From the NCBI RefSeq assembly GCF_017639205.1, contig NZ_CP071139.1, forward strand, positions 7,377,501-7,441,500: a DNA stretch of 64,000 nt. The letters are read 5' to 3'. Of the stretch, positions 1-8,698 are shown one piece after another. The first letter of the stretch is position 1. Each line of letters begins with the position of its first letter. The position numbers and the translations under genes are program-made. The notes beneath the pieces were generated by a model. The model was not told the origin of the DNA. It was given only the letters and a program-made list of their open reading frames with translations, and ran no database searches. Origin of the DNA: Streptomyces nojiriensis (lineage in GTDB: Bacteria; Actinomycetota; Actinomycetes; Streptomycetales; Streptomycetaceae).

Positions 1-1132
<1,132 letters not shown>

Positions 1133-1183
1133 TCAGCCCTGTTCCCCCTGCCCACCGGACCTTCCGAAACGAAAGCAGTGACC

Positions 1184-3355
1184 ATGAGCGAGTCCACCAC
1201 GATCCGCTGGGAACAGGACGAGACCGGCGTCGTCACCCTGATCCTCGACGACCCCGACCAGTCCGCCAACACGATGAACCAGGCCTTCAAGGACTCCATT
1301 GCGGCGATCGCCGACCGCGCCGAGGCCGAGAAGGACTCCATCCGGGGCATCATCTACACCTCCGCCAAGAAGACCTTCTTCGCGGGCGGCGACCTCAAGG
1401 ACATGATCCGGCTCCGCCCCGAGCACGCGCAGATCGCCTTCGACACCGGCACCGAGATCAAGCGCTCCCTGCGCCGGATCGAGACCCTCGGCAAGCCCGT
1501 CGTCGCCGCCATCAACGGTGCGGCCCTCGGCGGCGGTTACGAGATCTGCCTGGCCTCCCACCACCGCGTCGCCCTCGACGCGCCCGGCTCCAAGATCGGC
1601 CTGCCCGAGGTCACCCTCGGCCTGCTCCCCGCCGGTGGCGGTGTCACCCGTACCGTGCGCCTGATGGGCATCGCCGACGCGCTGCTCAAGGTGCTGCTCC
1701 AGGGGACCCAGTACACCCCGCAGCGCGCCCTGGACAACGGCCTGGTGCACGAACTGGCCGCCACGCCCGAGGAGATGCTGGCCAAGGCCCGCGCCTTCAT
1801 CGACGCGAACCCCGAGTCGAAGCAGCCCTGGGACGTACCCGGCTACAAGATCCCCGGCGGTACGCCGTCCAACCCGCGGTTCGCCGCGAACCTCCCGGCC
1901 TTCCCGGCCAACCTGAAGAAGCAGCTGAACGGGGCCCCGTACCCGGCCCCGCGCAACATCCTGGCCTGCGCCGTCGAGGGCTCCCAGGTGGACTTCGAGA
2001 CCGCGCTGACCATCGAGGCCCGCTACTTCACCGAGCTGGTCACCGGCCAGACCGCCAAGAACATGATCCAGGCGTTCTTCTTCGACCTCCAGGCCGTCAA
2101 CGCGGGCCGCAGCCGCCCGCAGGGCATCGAGCCGCGGCAGGTCCGCAAGGTCGCCGTCCTCGGCGCCGGGATGATGGGCGCGGGCATCGCCTACTCCTGC
2201 GCCCGCGCGGGCATCGAGGTGGTGCTGAAGGACGTCACCGCCGAGGCCGCCGCCAAGGGCAAGGCGTACTCCGAGAAGCTGCTCGACAAGGCGCTCTCCC
2301 GGGGCCGGACCACCGAGGCGGGGCGTGCCGAGCTGCTCGCCCGGATCACCCCGACCGCCGACGCGGCCGACCTCGCGGGCTGCGACGCCGTCATCGAGGC
2401 CGTCTTCGAGGACACCTCCCTCAAGCACAAGGTGTTCCAGGAGATCCAGGACGTCATCGAGCCGGACGCGCTGCTGTGCTCCAACACCTCCACGCTGCCC
2501 ATCACGGGCCTCGCGGAAGGCGTCGCGCGGCCGGCCGACTTCATCGGGCTGCACTTCTTCTCGCCCGTGGACAAGATGCCGCTGGTGGAGATCATCAAGG
2601 GGGAGCGGACCGGCGACGAGGCCATCGCCCGCGCCTTCGACCTGGTCCGCCAGATCAACAAGACCCCGATCGTGGTCAACGACTCGCGCGGCTTCTTCAC
2701 CTCGCGCGTCATCGGCCAGTTCATCAACGAGGGCGTGGCCATGGTCGGCGAGGGCATCGAGCCCGCCTCGATCGAGCAGGCCGCGGCCCAGGCCGGCTAC
2801 CCGGCCAAGGTGCTCTCGCTGATGGACGAGCTCACCCTGACCCTGCCGCGCAAGATCCGCAACGAGAGCCGCAAGGCCTTCGAGGCCGAGGGCAAGGCGT
2901 GGACCGAGCACCCCGCCGACGCGGTCATCGACCGCATGGTGGACGAGTTCGGCCGCCCCGGGCGCAGCGGCGGGGCCGGCTTCTACGAGTACGACGAGTC
3001 GGGCAAGCGCGCCCGCATCTGGCCGGGCCTGCGCGAGCACTTCGCCAAGCCGGACGCCGAGATCCCGTTCGCCGACATGAAGGAGCGGATGCTCTTCTCC
3101 GAGGCCCTGGACACCGTCCGCTGCCTCGACGAAGGCGTGCTCACCTCGATCGCCGACGCCAACATCGGCTCCATCATGGGCATCGGCTTCCCGGCCTGGA
3201 CGGGCGGCGTGATCCAGTACATCAACGGCTACGAGGGCGGCCTGGCCGGCTTCGTGGCCCGTGCCCGCGAGCTCGCCGACACGTATGGCGAGCGCTTCAT
3301 CCCGCCGGCCTCGCTGATCGCGAAGGCGGAGCGCGGCGAGACCTACGCGGACTGA
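1184..3355 (+). CDS. Multifunctional fatty-acid oxidation protein: enoyl-CoA hydratase / 3-hydroxyacyl-CoA dehydrogenase
   Basis: FadB/FadJ-like alpha subunit. The N-terminal ~190 residues are a crotonase domain, with AGGDLKDM and GGGYEICL for the oxyanion hole and first glutamate, and GLPEVTLG for the second. From about residue 320 a Rossmann fold begins (AVLGAGMMGAGIA), followed by the dehydrogenase domain with the catalytic histidine in GLHFFSPVDKM and two C-terminal dehydrogenase repeats. It hydrates trans-2-enoyl-CoA and oxidises L-3-hydroxyacyl-CoA with NAD, passing 3-ketoacyl-CoA to the thiolase upstream. An ATG at 1184 has a GAAAG element 8 bases before it; a GTG at 1178 in the same frame is an alternative. 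About 723 residues, normal for the family. Confidence 0.95.
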   Translation: MSESTTIRWEQDETGVVTLILDDPDQSANTMNQAFKDSIAAIADRAEAEKDSIRGIIYTSAKKTFFAGGDLKDMIRLRPEHAQIAFDTGTEIKRSLRRIETLGKPVVAAINGAALGGGYEICLASHHRVALDAPGSKIGLPEVTLGLLPAGGGVTRTVRLMGIADALLKVLLQGTQYTPQRALDNGLVHELAATPEEMLAKARAFIDANPESKQPWDVPGYKIPGGTPSNPRFAANLPAFPANLKKQLNGAPYPAPRNILACAVEGSQVDFETALTIEARYFTELVTGQTAKNMIQAFFFDLQAVNAGRSRPQGIEPRQVRKVAVLGAGMMGAGIAYSCARAGIEVVLKDVTAEAAAKGKAYSEKLLDKALSRGRTTEAGRAELLARITPTADAADLAGCDAVIEAVFEDTSLKHKVFQEIQDVIEPDALLCSNTSTLPITGLAEGVARPADFIGLHFFSPVDKMPLVEIIKGERTGDEAIARAFDLVRQINKTPIVVNDSRGFFTSRVIGQFINEGVAMVGEGIEPASIEQAAAQAGYPAKVLSLMDELTLTLPRKIRNESRKAFEAEGKAWTEHPADAVIDRMVDEFGRPGRSGGAGFYEYDESGKRARIWPGLREHFAKPDAEIPFADMKERMLFSEALDTVRCLDEGVLTSIADANIGSIMGIGFPAWTGGVIQYINGYEGGLAGFVARARELADTYGERFIPPASLIAKAERGETYAD

Positions 3356-3365
3356 CCGCGCGAGC

Positions 3366-3397
3366 GCCCCGGGCCCGCCCGCGAGCGGGCCCGGGGC
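3366..3397. terminator. Bidirectional hairpin terminator
   Basis: A perfect 13-bp stem (3366-3378 with 3385-3397, loop CCGCGA) lies between the convergent beta-oxidation gene and the minus-strand gene ending at 3410. There is no long T run, as usual for streptomycete terminators. Confidence 0.8.
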
Positions 3398-3409
3398 CGC
3401 CCCTTGCGG

Positions 3410-4078
3410 TCAGTCCTCGGACGCGGCCAGGCGGGCGAACAGCCCGTGCCGCCGGGCGCCGTCCGGGGCGGCCCAGCCGGCCAGCACCCGGCGCCCCGTG
3501 CCGTCACCGGCGGGAGCGGGCCGCAGTACCCGGCACACGGTCAGGGTCGACACCGGGCCTTCCCGACCCACCGGGCCCACGGTGACGAGACTCGCGTCGG
3601 CGGTGTCCGTCACGGTCCCGGGGCCGGTCAGGCCCTGCGGCACCCCGGCCGTCTCGGGACGGACCTCGACCGTCGGGTCCGGGATGCCGCTCTCGTTCTG
3701 GTCCTGGGCCGTCGTGCGTCCCGCCAGCAGGGCCAGCAACTGCTCGACCAGGACGACGTCGTGGGTCCCGTCGTAGATCCAGCGACGGCCCAGCACACCG
3801 TGCTCGGAGGTGCCGATCAGGCCTTCGTCGGCCCCCTCGAGCGGAGCACCGCGGTAGGTCAGCGGGACCAGGTAGGTCGCCGGCTCGTCCCCGGCGGTGT
3901 CGGTGACCGCCATGAACTCGATGCCCACCTCGCCTTCGGGGTCGTCGAGCCGGAAACCGCCGGCCTTTTCGAGCTGCGGGGTGTCCGTGCCGCCCCGGTA
4001 CCAGGGGCGCTGGGGCAGCCAGTCGGCCAGGAGTTCGAGCTTGCCGGGCGACATGGTGGTGCGGTGAATGACAGCCAT
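3410..4078 (-). CDS. Maltokinase N-terminal cap-like (CG0192-related) protein
   Basis: About 222 residues. The start MAVIHRTTMSPGKLELLADW, with RPWY shortly after, matches what I recall of actinobacterial proteins that share only the N-terminal cap of maltokinase (Pep2/Mak) and are often mis-named branching enzyme. The kinase domain is absent, so a phosphotransfer role is not implied; the true function is unknown. ATG at 4078 was chosen because it is the conserved family start; a GTG three codons upstream is less likely. No signal peptide or membrane segment is visible. It lies 10 bases downstream of the MerR gene on the same strand and is probably co-transcribed with it. Confidence 0.75.
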   Translation of the reverse strand: MAVIHRTTMSPGKLELLADWLPQRPWYRGGTDTPQLEKAGGFRLDDPEGEVGIEFMAVTDTAGDEPATYLVPLTYRGAPLEGADEGLIGTSEHGVLGRRWIYDGTHDVVLVEQLLALLAGRTTAQDQNESGIPDPTVEVRPETAGVPQGLTGPGTVTDTADASLVTVGPVGREGPVSTLTVCRVLRPAPAGDGTGRRVLAGWAAPDGARRHGLFARLAASED

Positions 4079-4088
4079 GATCCACAAA

Positions 4089-4862
4089 CTACCCGGGCGG
4101 CAGGGGTGCCGACCGGTCGTGCGGCCCGCCGTCCGCCTCCGGTTCCGAGGCGAACGCCGCCCGCAGTTCCTCCCGTAGCGACCGCTGGAAGGCCGTCACC
4201 AGCGCCTGGACCACCATCGGCTGCATGTGCGCCGACAGCGCCTTCATCGACTCCACCCGCTCCGGATCGCTCTCGCCCTCCGTGAACGGCCCCCACACCT
4301 CGTCCCGGAACAGCGCCGTCAGCTCGTGCGCCGCCGATCTGGTGTGCTCCATCAGCACCCGGCGCGCCGCCAGGATCGTCTCGTGGGCGATCGGTACGTC
4401 GAGCAGCGCGACCCCGAGCCGCAGCAGCCCCACGTCCACCCGGAAACCGTCCCCCGAAGCGGCGAGCACGTTCATCGCCGCCAGCCGCCGGACATCGGTG
4501 TCCGACAGGCTCCGCCCCGCCCGCTTCTCCAGCTCCTCCCGCGACACCTCCTGAGCCGCGTCCGGAGCCCAACTGGCCACCATGGCCCGGTGGATGGCCA
4601 GGTCGTGGGCGCTCAGGTCGTCGGGCAGCGCATCCAGGTAGCGCTCGATGGCGGACAGGGTCATGCCCTGGTGCTGCAGCTCCTCGATCAGTGCCAGCCG
4701 GGACAGGTGTTCCGGCCCGTAGTGCCCCACCCGACGAGGGCCGATCACGGGAGGGGGCAAAAGTCCGCGGGTGCTGTAGAAACGAACGGTGCGCACGGTG
4801 ACGCCCGCCCTGGCCGCCAGCTCGTCGACGGTGAGCATCGGCTCGGGTGCCTGGTCGGCCAT
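4089..4862 (-). CDS. MerR family transcriptional regulator
   Basis: 257 residues. The winged helix-turn-helix lies at the N-terminus (LTVDELAARAGVTVRTVRFY, then the wing around GLLPPP and the RVGHYGPEHL segment), followed by a helical dimerisation region. The ~150-residue C-terminal effector region has no cysteine cluster, so metal sensing of the classical MerR type is unlikely. It is divergent from a fatty acyl-CoA ligase across 85 bases that contain a dyad, so I infer that it controls that ligase and itself in response to a lipid or CoA-type ligand. The ATG at 4862 places the helix-turn-helix at residue 10, as expected. Confidence 0.9.
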   Translation of the reverse strand: MADQAPEPMLTVDELAARAGVTVRTVRFYSTRGLLPPPVIGPRRVGHYGPEHLSRLALIEELQHQGMTLSAIERYLDALPDDLSAHDLAIHRAMVASWAPDAAQEVSREELEKRAGRSLSDTDVRRLAAMNVLAASGDGFRVDVGLLRLGVALLDVPIAHETILAARRVLMEHTRSAAHELTALFRDEVWGPFTEGESDPERVESMKALSAHMQPMVVQALVTAFQRSLREELRAAFASEPEADGGPHDRSAPLPPG

Positions 4863-4891
4863 CGTCTGCGCCTCGCTCTCTGCTCCACAGC

Positions 4892-4921
4892 TTGGGTTCA
4901 ACAGTATTGCTGTCGCACCAA
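4892..4921. promoter_or_regulatory. Candidate MerR operator in divergent promoter region
   Basis: Two nearly concentric inverted repeats sit between the MerR gene and the ligase gene: TTGG (4892-4895) with CCAA (4918-4921) outside, and ACAG (4901-4904) with CTGT (4910-4913) inside. MerR proteins typically bind such dyads in over-long spacers. The assignment is inference from position and symmetry. Confidence 0.5.
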
Positions 4922-4947
4922 CGATGTGAAACGGCCAGGAGCTGCCC

Positions 4948-6789
4948 ATGACCACGAACCTGCGACTGCCCGGACGACCCGAAGAGATCACCCTGCCGGC
5001 CCTGCTGGCCCGCAACGCCGCCGAGTACGGGGAGCTCCCCGCCCTCTCCTGGCGGGCCGGCCCCGACACCGCCGGGTGGACGACCCTCACCTGGAGCGAG
5101 GTGCGCCGCAAGGTCGCCGTCCTCGCCTCCGGATACGCCGCCCTCGGCGTCGAGCGCGGCGAACACGTGCTGATGATGATGGGCAACCGCCCCGAGCACT
5201 GGCTCAGCGACCTCGCCCTCGTCCACCTCGGCGCCGTGCCCGTCACCGTGTACGGGACCTCCGCCCCCGAGCAGATCGCCCACATCGCCCGCCACAGCCG
5301 GGCCCGGGTCGCCGTCGTCGAGGGCGCCCGCGAACTCCTGCGCTGGGAGCCGCTGCTGGCCGACGCCGATGTCCCCCTGGAGCGACTGGTCGTCGCCGAG
5401 GCCGCCGAGGCGGGCGGGCACTCCACCTACGGCTCCCTGTACTCCGGCGGGGCCCGGCTCCACCGCGCCGGCGACTTCGAGAAGGCCTGGCAGGAGACGC
5501 GCCCCGAGGACCCGCTGACCGTCGTCTACACCTCGGGCACCACCGGCGACCCGAAGGGCGTGCGGCTGACCCACCGCAACCTCATGCTCCAGGCGATCCG
5601 CCTCGACCGGCACGTGGACCTGCCCGAGCACGCCGAGCACATCTGCTACCTGCCCTTCGCGCACATAGCCGAGCGGGTCCTCGGGATCTACCTGCCGCTG
5701 CTGCGGGCCTCGCACGTGAGGCTGTGCGCCGACCCCGCCGCCGTGTCGGGGGCGGTCCGCGAGCTGCACCCGGTGCAGTTCTTCGGCGTGCCCCGGGTCT
5801 GGGAGAAGCTCGCCGCCTCGGTCCGTGCGGTCCTCGCGCAGCTCCCCGAGGCCCAGCGCGCGGCCATCGAGGCGGCCAACGACCTGGCCCGTGCCCGGGC
5901 CGCCCACCGGGAGCGGGGCGAGGAGGTGCCGGCCGCGCTCGAAGCCTCGTACGCCGGGGCCAAGGAACAGGTGCTGGACCCGCTGCTGGGGCTGGCGGGC
6001 ATGGACCGGCTGATGTGGACGGCCAGCGCCACGGCGCCGATGCCGATCGACGTGGTCCGCTTCTGGGCCGGCTGGGGCATCACCATCATGGACGCCTGGG
6101 GGCTCACCGAGACCTCGGGCGTGTGCACGGTCAACAGTCCGGACGGCTTCCGGCTCGGCTCGGTGGGCCGCCCGATCGAGGGGCTGGAGCTGAGGCTGGC
6201 CGAGGACGGGGAGATCCTCACCCGCGGGGCGACCGTCTTCGGCGGCTACCTGCGGCCGGACGGCTCGGTGGAGAGCGCCGCCGACGACGAGGGCTGGTTC
6301 CCGACGGGCGACATCGGCCGCCTCGACGAGGACGGGTTCCTCTGGCTGACCGACCGCAAGAAGGAACTGATCATCACCTCGAACGGCAAGAACGTCTCGC
6401 CCGCCCTGGTGGAGAACACGGTCAAGGAACACCCGCTGATCGGCCAGGCCCTGGTACACGGCGACGGCCGCTCCTACCTCGTCGCGCTGCTGGTCCTGGA
6501 CCCGGAGCTGGCCCCGGTCTGGGCCGCCGCCCGGGGCATCGAGACCGCCTCCCCGACCGAGCTCGCCGCACACCCGGCCGTCCGGGAGGAGATCGCCCGC
6601 GCGGTGGAGACGGCCAACGCCCGGCTCAACCGGACCGAGCAGATCAAGCGGTACCGGCTGCTGACCGAGGAGTGGGGCCCCGAAACCGGGGAACTCACCC
6701 CCTCCCTCAAACTCCGCCGCCGGGTGGTCCGCGACAAATACGGCGCCCTGATCGACGGCCTCTACGAGGAGCCGTCGGGGACGGCGTAG
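4948..6789 (+). CDS. Long-chain fatty acid-CoA ligase (AMP-forming, FadD15-like)
   Basis: 613-residue ANL-superfamily enzyme. It adenylates a fatty acid with ATP and transfers it to CoA, feeding acyl-CoA to beta-oxidation or lipid synthesis. The P-loop YTSGTTGDPKG lies near residue 200, the adenylate-binding WGLTETSG after residue 385, the TGDIGRLDEDGFL hinge aspartate region near 455, and ITSNGKNVSP with the C-terminal domain after it. Length and motifs match mycobacterial FadD15-like ligases. An AGGAG element precedes the ATG by 8 bases. It is divergent from a MerR gene that probably regulates it and is followed by a terminator at 6800-6836. Confidence 0.93.
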   Translation: MTTNLRLPGRPEEITLPALLARNAAEYGELPALSWRAGPDTAGWTTLTWSEVRRKVAVLASGYAALGVERGEHVLMMMGNRPEHWLSDLALVHLGAVPVTVYGTSAPEQIAHIARHSRARVAVVEGARELLRWEPLLADADVPLERLVVAEAAEAGGHSTYGSLYSGGARLHRAGDFEKAWQETRPEDPLTVVYTSGTTGDPKGVRLTHRNLMLQAIRLDRHVDLPEHAEHICYLPFAHIAERVLGIYLPLLRASHVRLCADPAAVSGAVRELHPVQFFGVPRVWEKLAASVRAVLAQLPEAQRAAIEAANDLARARAAHRERGEEVPAALEASYAGAKEQVLDPLLGLAGMDRLMWTASATAPMPIDVVRFWAGWGITIMDAWGLTETSGVCTVNSPDGFRLGSVGRPIEGLELRLAEDGEILTRGATVFGGYLRPDGSVESAADDEGWFPTGDIGRLDEDGFLWLTDRKKELIITSNGKNVSPALVENTVKEHPLIGQALVHGDGRSYLVALLVLDPELAPVWAAARGIETASPTELAAHPAVREEIARAVETANARLNRTEQIKRYRLLTEEWGPETGELTPSLKLRRRVVRDKYGALIDGLYEEPSGTA

Positions 6790-6799
6790 CCCGGACGCA

Positions 6800-6836
6800 C
6801 CGGTGCGGTGGGCGGGATCCGCGCTCACCGCACCGG
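6800..6836 (+). terminator. Hairpin terminator after acyl-CoA ligase
   Basis: CCGGTGCGGTG (6800-6810) pairs with CACCGCACCGG (6826-6836), with further pairs inside. It starts 11 bases after the ligase stop codon. Confidence 0.75.
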
Positions 6837-6914
6837 GGGAGCGGAGCAGGTGAGCCGCCGCGCGGCCGCCCCTGCGGCTACGGCCCTCATCGGTCCGAAC
6901 GGGGCGAGGAAGCC

Positions 6915-7043
6915 GTGGCCGTGGCCGCGGGCCACGAGGAGTGCGGCGGCGAATTCGAGATCCGCATCGGCCCGTCCGGCGATCCGGAGGTCGACGCGGC
7001 CGAGCCGCCCTCCGCGTCCCCGCCACCCGGCGGCCGGCGCTGA
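6915..7043 (+). CDS. Possible 42-residue small protein, unknown
   Basis: A GTG at 6915 with an AGGA element about 7 bases upstream opens a 42-codon frame ending in TGA at 7041. The product is acidic in its middle (EFEIRIGPSGDPEVDAAE) and ends in a Pro/Gly/Arg tail; it has one cysteine and no membrane segment. I do not recognise it. The interval 6837-7056 otherwise holds nothing I can identify. It could equally be non-coding; third positions are G/C-rich, but so are other frames here. Confidence 0.25.
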   Translation: MAVAAGHEECGGEFEIRIGPSGDPEVDAAEPPSASPPPGGRR

Positions 7044-7056
7044 CGGCGGTGCTGTT

Positions 7057-7081
7057 GGACCGGGCGCCACCGGCCCGGTCC
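7057..7081 (-). terminator. Hairpin just outside the island repeat
   Basis: GGACCGGGC (7057-7065) pairs with GCCCGGTCC (7073-7081). In the minus direction it follows immediately after the displaced sphingomyelinase 3' end at 7094. I therefore read it as the original terminator of that gene, separated from it by the island. Confidence 0.6.
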
Positions 7082-7093
7082 GAGAGGACGCCG

Positions 7094-7132
7094 CTAGCGT
7101 CCGATCAGCGGGTAGTGGTCGGATGAGTTGGT
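7094..7132. repeat. Direct repeat copy 1 (att-like), duplicate of sphingomyelinase gene 3' end
   Basis: Matches 10407-10445 at 34 of 39 positions and at 28 of the first 30. Read on the minus strand it encodes the same C-terminus, SDHYPLIGR then TAG, as the sphingomyelinase-like gene 3.3 kb away. The coding sequence does not continue upstream of it. This is what a displaced gene end looks like after site-specific integration. Confidence 0.8.
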
Positions 7133-7342
7133 ACTCACCCGCCGCAGGCAGATCGGCGAAAACATTTCGGGCAGCGCGCCGGCGCGCGCACCTCACCCAA
7201 GAGGAGGTCGCCCGGCGGGCCGGCATTGAACGGCACACGCTCAATGGCATCGAGGGGCGGTCATGCTGCGGCTCGCCTCGACACCCTCATCCTCACTGCC
7301 GAGGCCATCGGCGTACCGTTTGCACAGCTGGTCCGCGAGTAG
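7123..7342 (+). pseudogene. Frameshifted XRE-family helix-turn-helix regulator
   Basis: From ATG 7123 the frame encodes a Cro/CI-type helix-turn-helix (LTQEEVARRAGIERHTLNGIEG). After the G tract at 7254-7257 the homology moves to the next frame (HAAARLDTLILTAEAIGVPF, then AQLVRE and TAG at 7340). Removing one G restores a single ~72-residue protein of the usual small XRE type in streptomycetes. The start codon lies inside the direct repeat. The +1 could be a real inactivating mutation or a homopolymer sequencing error. No downstream partner is on this strand. Confidence 0.75.
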
Positions 7343-7386
7343 CTCCGGCCGACGGGGGGATTGCCGGCCGGGGCAGTCTCATGGCC

Positions 7387-7695
7387 CTACACCGGCGGGC
7401 GGCCGGGTGTAGGGGTGGGCGGCGGAGACGGCAGCGGCGGGCCGGGATCCGGCGGCAGCTTCGGGTTTCCGGAGCCGTGCTTACCCATCTTCAGCTTCCT
7501 TCCGTTGAGTCCGTAGATTCCGAGCGGGGGGAACAGGTCGACGCGGGTCGGATAGCCGGCGTCGGCGCAGGGGATGCACAGCAGGTCCCGGCCGTGACTG
7601 TGTGCCGTCGTGCGAACGGCTTCGACCAGTTCGACCCAGCAGGCTTCACAGACGACGACGTCGGTCGTCGACGTCACGTACTCGGTGGTGATCAC
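7387..7695 (-). CDS. Small zinc-ribbon-like protein with proline-rich tail
   Basis: 102 residues, unknown function. Two CxxC knuckles (CEAC and CIPC, about 25 residues apart) suggest a structural zinc site, and the last ~25 residues are almost all Pro with Gly and Ser. GTG at 7695 overlaps the TGA of the preceding gene by four bases (GTGA), which indicates translational coupling and decides the start. It is last in a minus-strand operon of five small genes divergent from an HTH/TPR regulator. No enzyme motif is visible. Confidence 0.6.
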   Translation of the reverse strand: MITTEYVTSTTDVVVCEACWVELVEAVRTTAHSHGRDLLCIPCADAGYPTRVDLFPPLGIYGLNGRKLKMGKHGSGNPKLPPDPGPPLPSPPPTPTPGRPPV

Positions 7696-8147
7696 CACAG
7701 GTCCGTGGCGATGTCGTACCCGGCGGCCTCGATCGCGGCCGTGGTGCGGTCCAACCAGCCGGGGGCGGGAGTTGCCGCCCCGGTGACCTCGGGGTGGTGG
7801 TGGACGACCGTACCCAACCGCGCGCACAGTTCGGCGTAGACCACGGTGCAGGAGATCAGGGCGTGCCAGCCGGCATCGACCGGGCCGGAGGGGGCGAGAT
7901 CGGTGGCGGCGCTGTGTGCGACCGCGGCGACGAACTTCAAGGCCTCGACCACCCGCTGCTCTGCGGCGACCCAGCCCAGTTCGGGGTGCTGGCGGGCGAG
8001 AGCAGCCGTGACGATCATGAAGTCGTCGGCAGGGAGAAGGCTGCGGGGGTCGCTGGCGCGGCGGGGCGCAGTGAGGGTGGCGCCGATAGCCGGAGTCGGG
8101 GTTTCGCCCTTACCGGCACTACATGGGGGCGGGGGTGGGCTGGCCAT
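7692..8147 (-). CDS. Glycine-rich-domain-like (GRDP-like) conserved hypothetical protein
   Basis: 151 residues. The central DAGWHALISCTVVYAELCAR and the following TVVHHHP resemble the D-x-x-W-H...Y-x-x-x-C...HH-P pattern I recall in small actinobacterial proteins annotated as glycine-rich domain-containing; the assignment rests on that pattern. The N-terminus is low-complexity and proline-rich. ATG 8147 has a good GAGGAG ribosome site, so this gene may be initiated independently within the small-protein operon. It overlaps the next gene by four bases. Function unknown. Confidence 0.6.
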   Translation of the reverse strand: MASPPPPPCSAGKGETPTPAIGATLTAPRRASDPRSLLPADDFMIVTAALARQHPELGWVAAEQRVVEALKFVAAVAHSAATDLAPSGPVDAGWHALISCTVVYAELCARLGTVVHHHPEVTGAATPAPGWLDRTTAAIEAAGYDIATDLW

Positions 8148-8172
8148 GGGGTCTCCTCGTTGGTTGGTCAGA

Positions 8173-8253
8173 TCAACAGGTGCCGACGACGATCACGGCG
8201 AGCACGCCGAACACGATCGCGACGTACAGGGCCTGACGCCCGAGCGCACTCAC
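8173..8253 (-). CDS. 26-residue single-pass membrane peptide
   Basis: GTG 8253 overlaps the stop of the upstream gene (GTGA) and reads 26 codons to TGA at 8173-8175. The peptide has a short polar head with one arginine, then a continuous hydrophobic stretch (YVAIVFGVLAVIVVG) and a final cysteine. It looks like a single membrane helix with the N-terminus in the cytoplasm. The coupled start argues that it is a real gene. Function unknown; a small membrane toxin or membrane anchor for neighbours are possibilities only. Confidence 0.55.
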   Translation of the reverse strand: MSALGRQALYVAIVFGVLAVIVVGTC

Positions 8254-8438
8254 TGGCCGGCTGCCTGCACGTTGGCCGCGGCGGTCGTGAACTCCCGGCC
8301 ATCCGACTTCCTGATGTACGCGATGTCGTTGACGCCCTCGGTGATGACGGCCATGAGCTGGCCCTCGATGCCGGAGGCGATGTCGCGGACTCGCTTACGG
8401 AGCAGCCGGTGAGGCTGGTACTCGTACATTTCAGTCAT
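8250..8438 (-). CDS. Small conserved hypothetical protein (62 aa)
   Basis: 62 residues starting MTEMYEYQPHRLLRKRVRDI. It is predicted soluble, with a mixed alpha/beta pattern and the segment AVITEGVNDIAYIRKSDGREF, which could form a small beta-rich fold. The ATG at 8438 overlaps the end of the preceding gene by eight bases, and its stop overlaps the start of the membrane peptide by four. It is part of the coupled operon; function unknown. Confidence 0.55.
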   Translation of the reverse strand: MTEMYEYQPHRLLRKRVRDIASGIEGQLMAVITEGVNDIAYIRKSDGREFTTAAANVQAAGQ

Positions 8439-8586
8439 CGGACGGCTCCACGTGCTTTGCCGCGGAGCGAAGGAACCGCTCCCAGCCGACAGCCGCACGA
8501 GCCACCAGCTCAGCACTGGGCCCCAGCCACAGTTCGGGCAACACGCCTGTTCTGCGTTGCTGTTCGTCTGCGCTGCTCGTCGTCAT
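8431..8586 (-). CDS. Small hypothetical protein, first gene of the coupled operon
   Basis: 51 residues from ATG 8586 (MTTSSADEQQ...). The ribosome site is weak; an in-frame ATG at 8649 would add 21 residues reading through the phased repeat region and is less likely. It contains a tryptophan-rich amphipathic stretch (LPELWLGPSAELVARAAVGW). It is the promoter-proximal gene of a five-gene minus-strand operon that faces an HTH/TPR regulator. Function unknown. Confidence 0.45.
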   Translation of the reverse strand: MTTSSADEQQRRTGVLPELWLGPSAELVARAAVGWERFLRSAAKHVEPSDD

Positions 8587-8622
8587 ATGAGGATGATGGG
8601 CGGGCGCGCAGATGGGCAGATA

Positions 8623-8659
8623 GGCCATCGCGTGGCCATCGGTGGCCACGTAGCGGCCA
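8623..8659. promoter_or_regulatory. Four helically phased GGCCA repeats in divergent promoter
   Basis: GGCCA occurs at 8623, 8634, 8644 and 8655, spaced 11, 10 and 11 bases, so all copies lie on one face of the helix. The array sits in the 112-base gap between the small-protein operon and the HTH/TPR regulator gene. I infer a multi-site operator for that regulator. Confidence 0.5.
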
Positions 8660-8698
8660 CGGCCGGGGACAGACGCGATGACACCTCACACTGGGGCC

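Noticed and set aside
1133..3040. 635-codon minus-strand frame opposite the fadB-like gene
   Set aside because: Antisense shadow with repetitive Gly/Val/Asp/Leu composition; the plus-strand protein has full catalytic motifs.
7343..7386. Search for an integrase or excisionase remnant at the island ends (7343-7386 and 10315-10406)
   Set aside because: No frame on either strand shows recombinase motifs; the short gaps hold no recognisable sequence.
6808..7839. 343-codon plus-strand frame that includes the XRE N-terminus
   Set aside because: After 7257 it continues in a frame without homology; the XRE C-terminus is in the next frame, so this is read-through of a frameshift.
8613..8660. CRISPR-like array at the GGCCA repeats
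   Set aside because: Units are 5 bases with 10-11 base periodicity, far too short for CRISPR repeats and spacers; phased operators explain them better.
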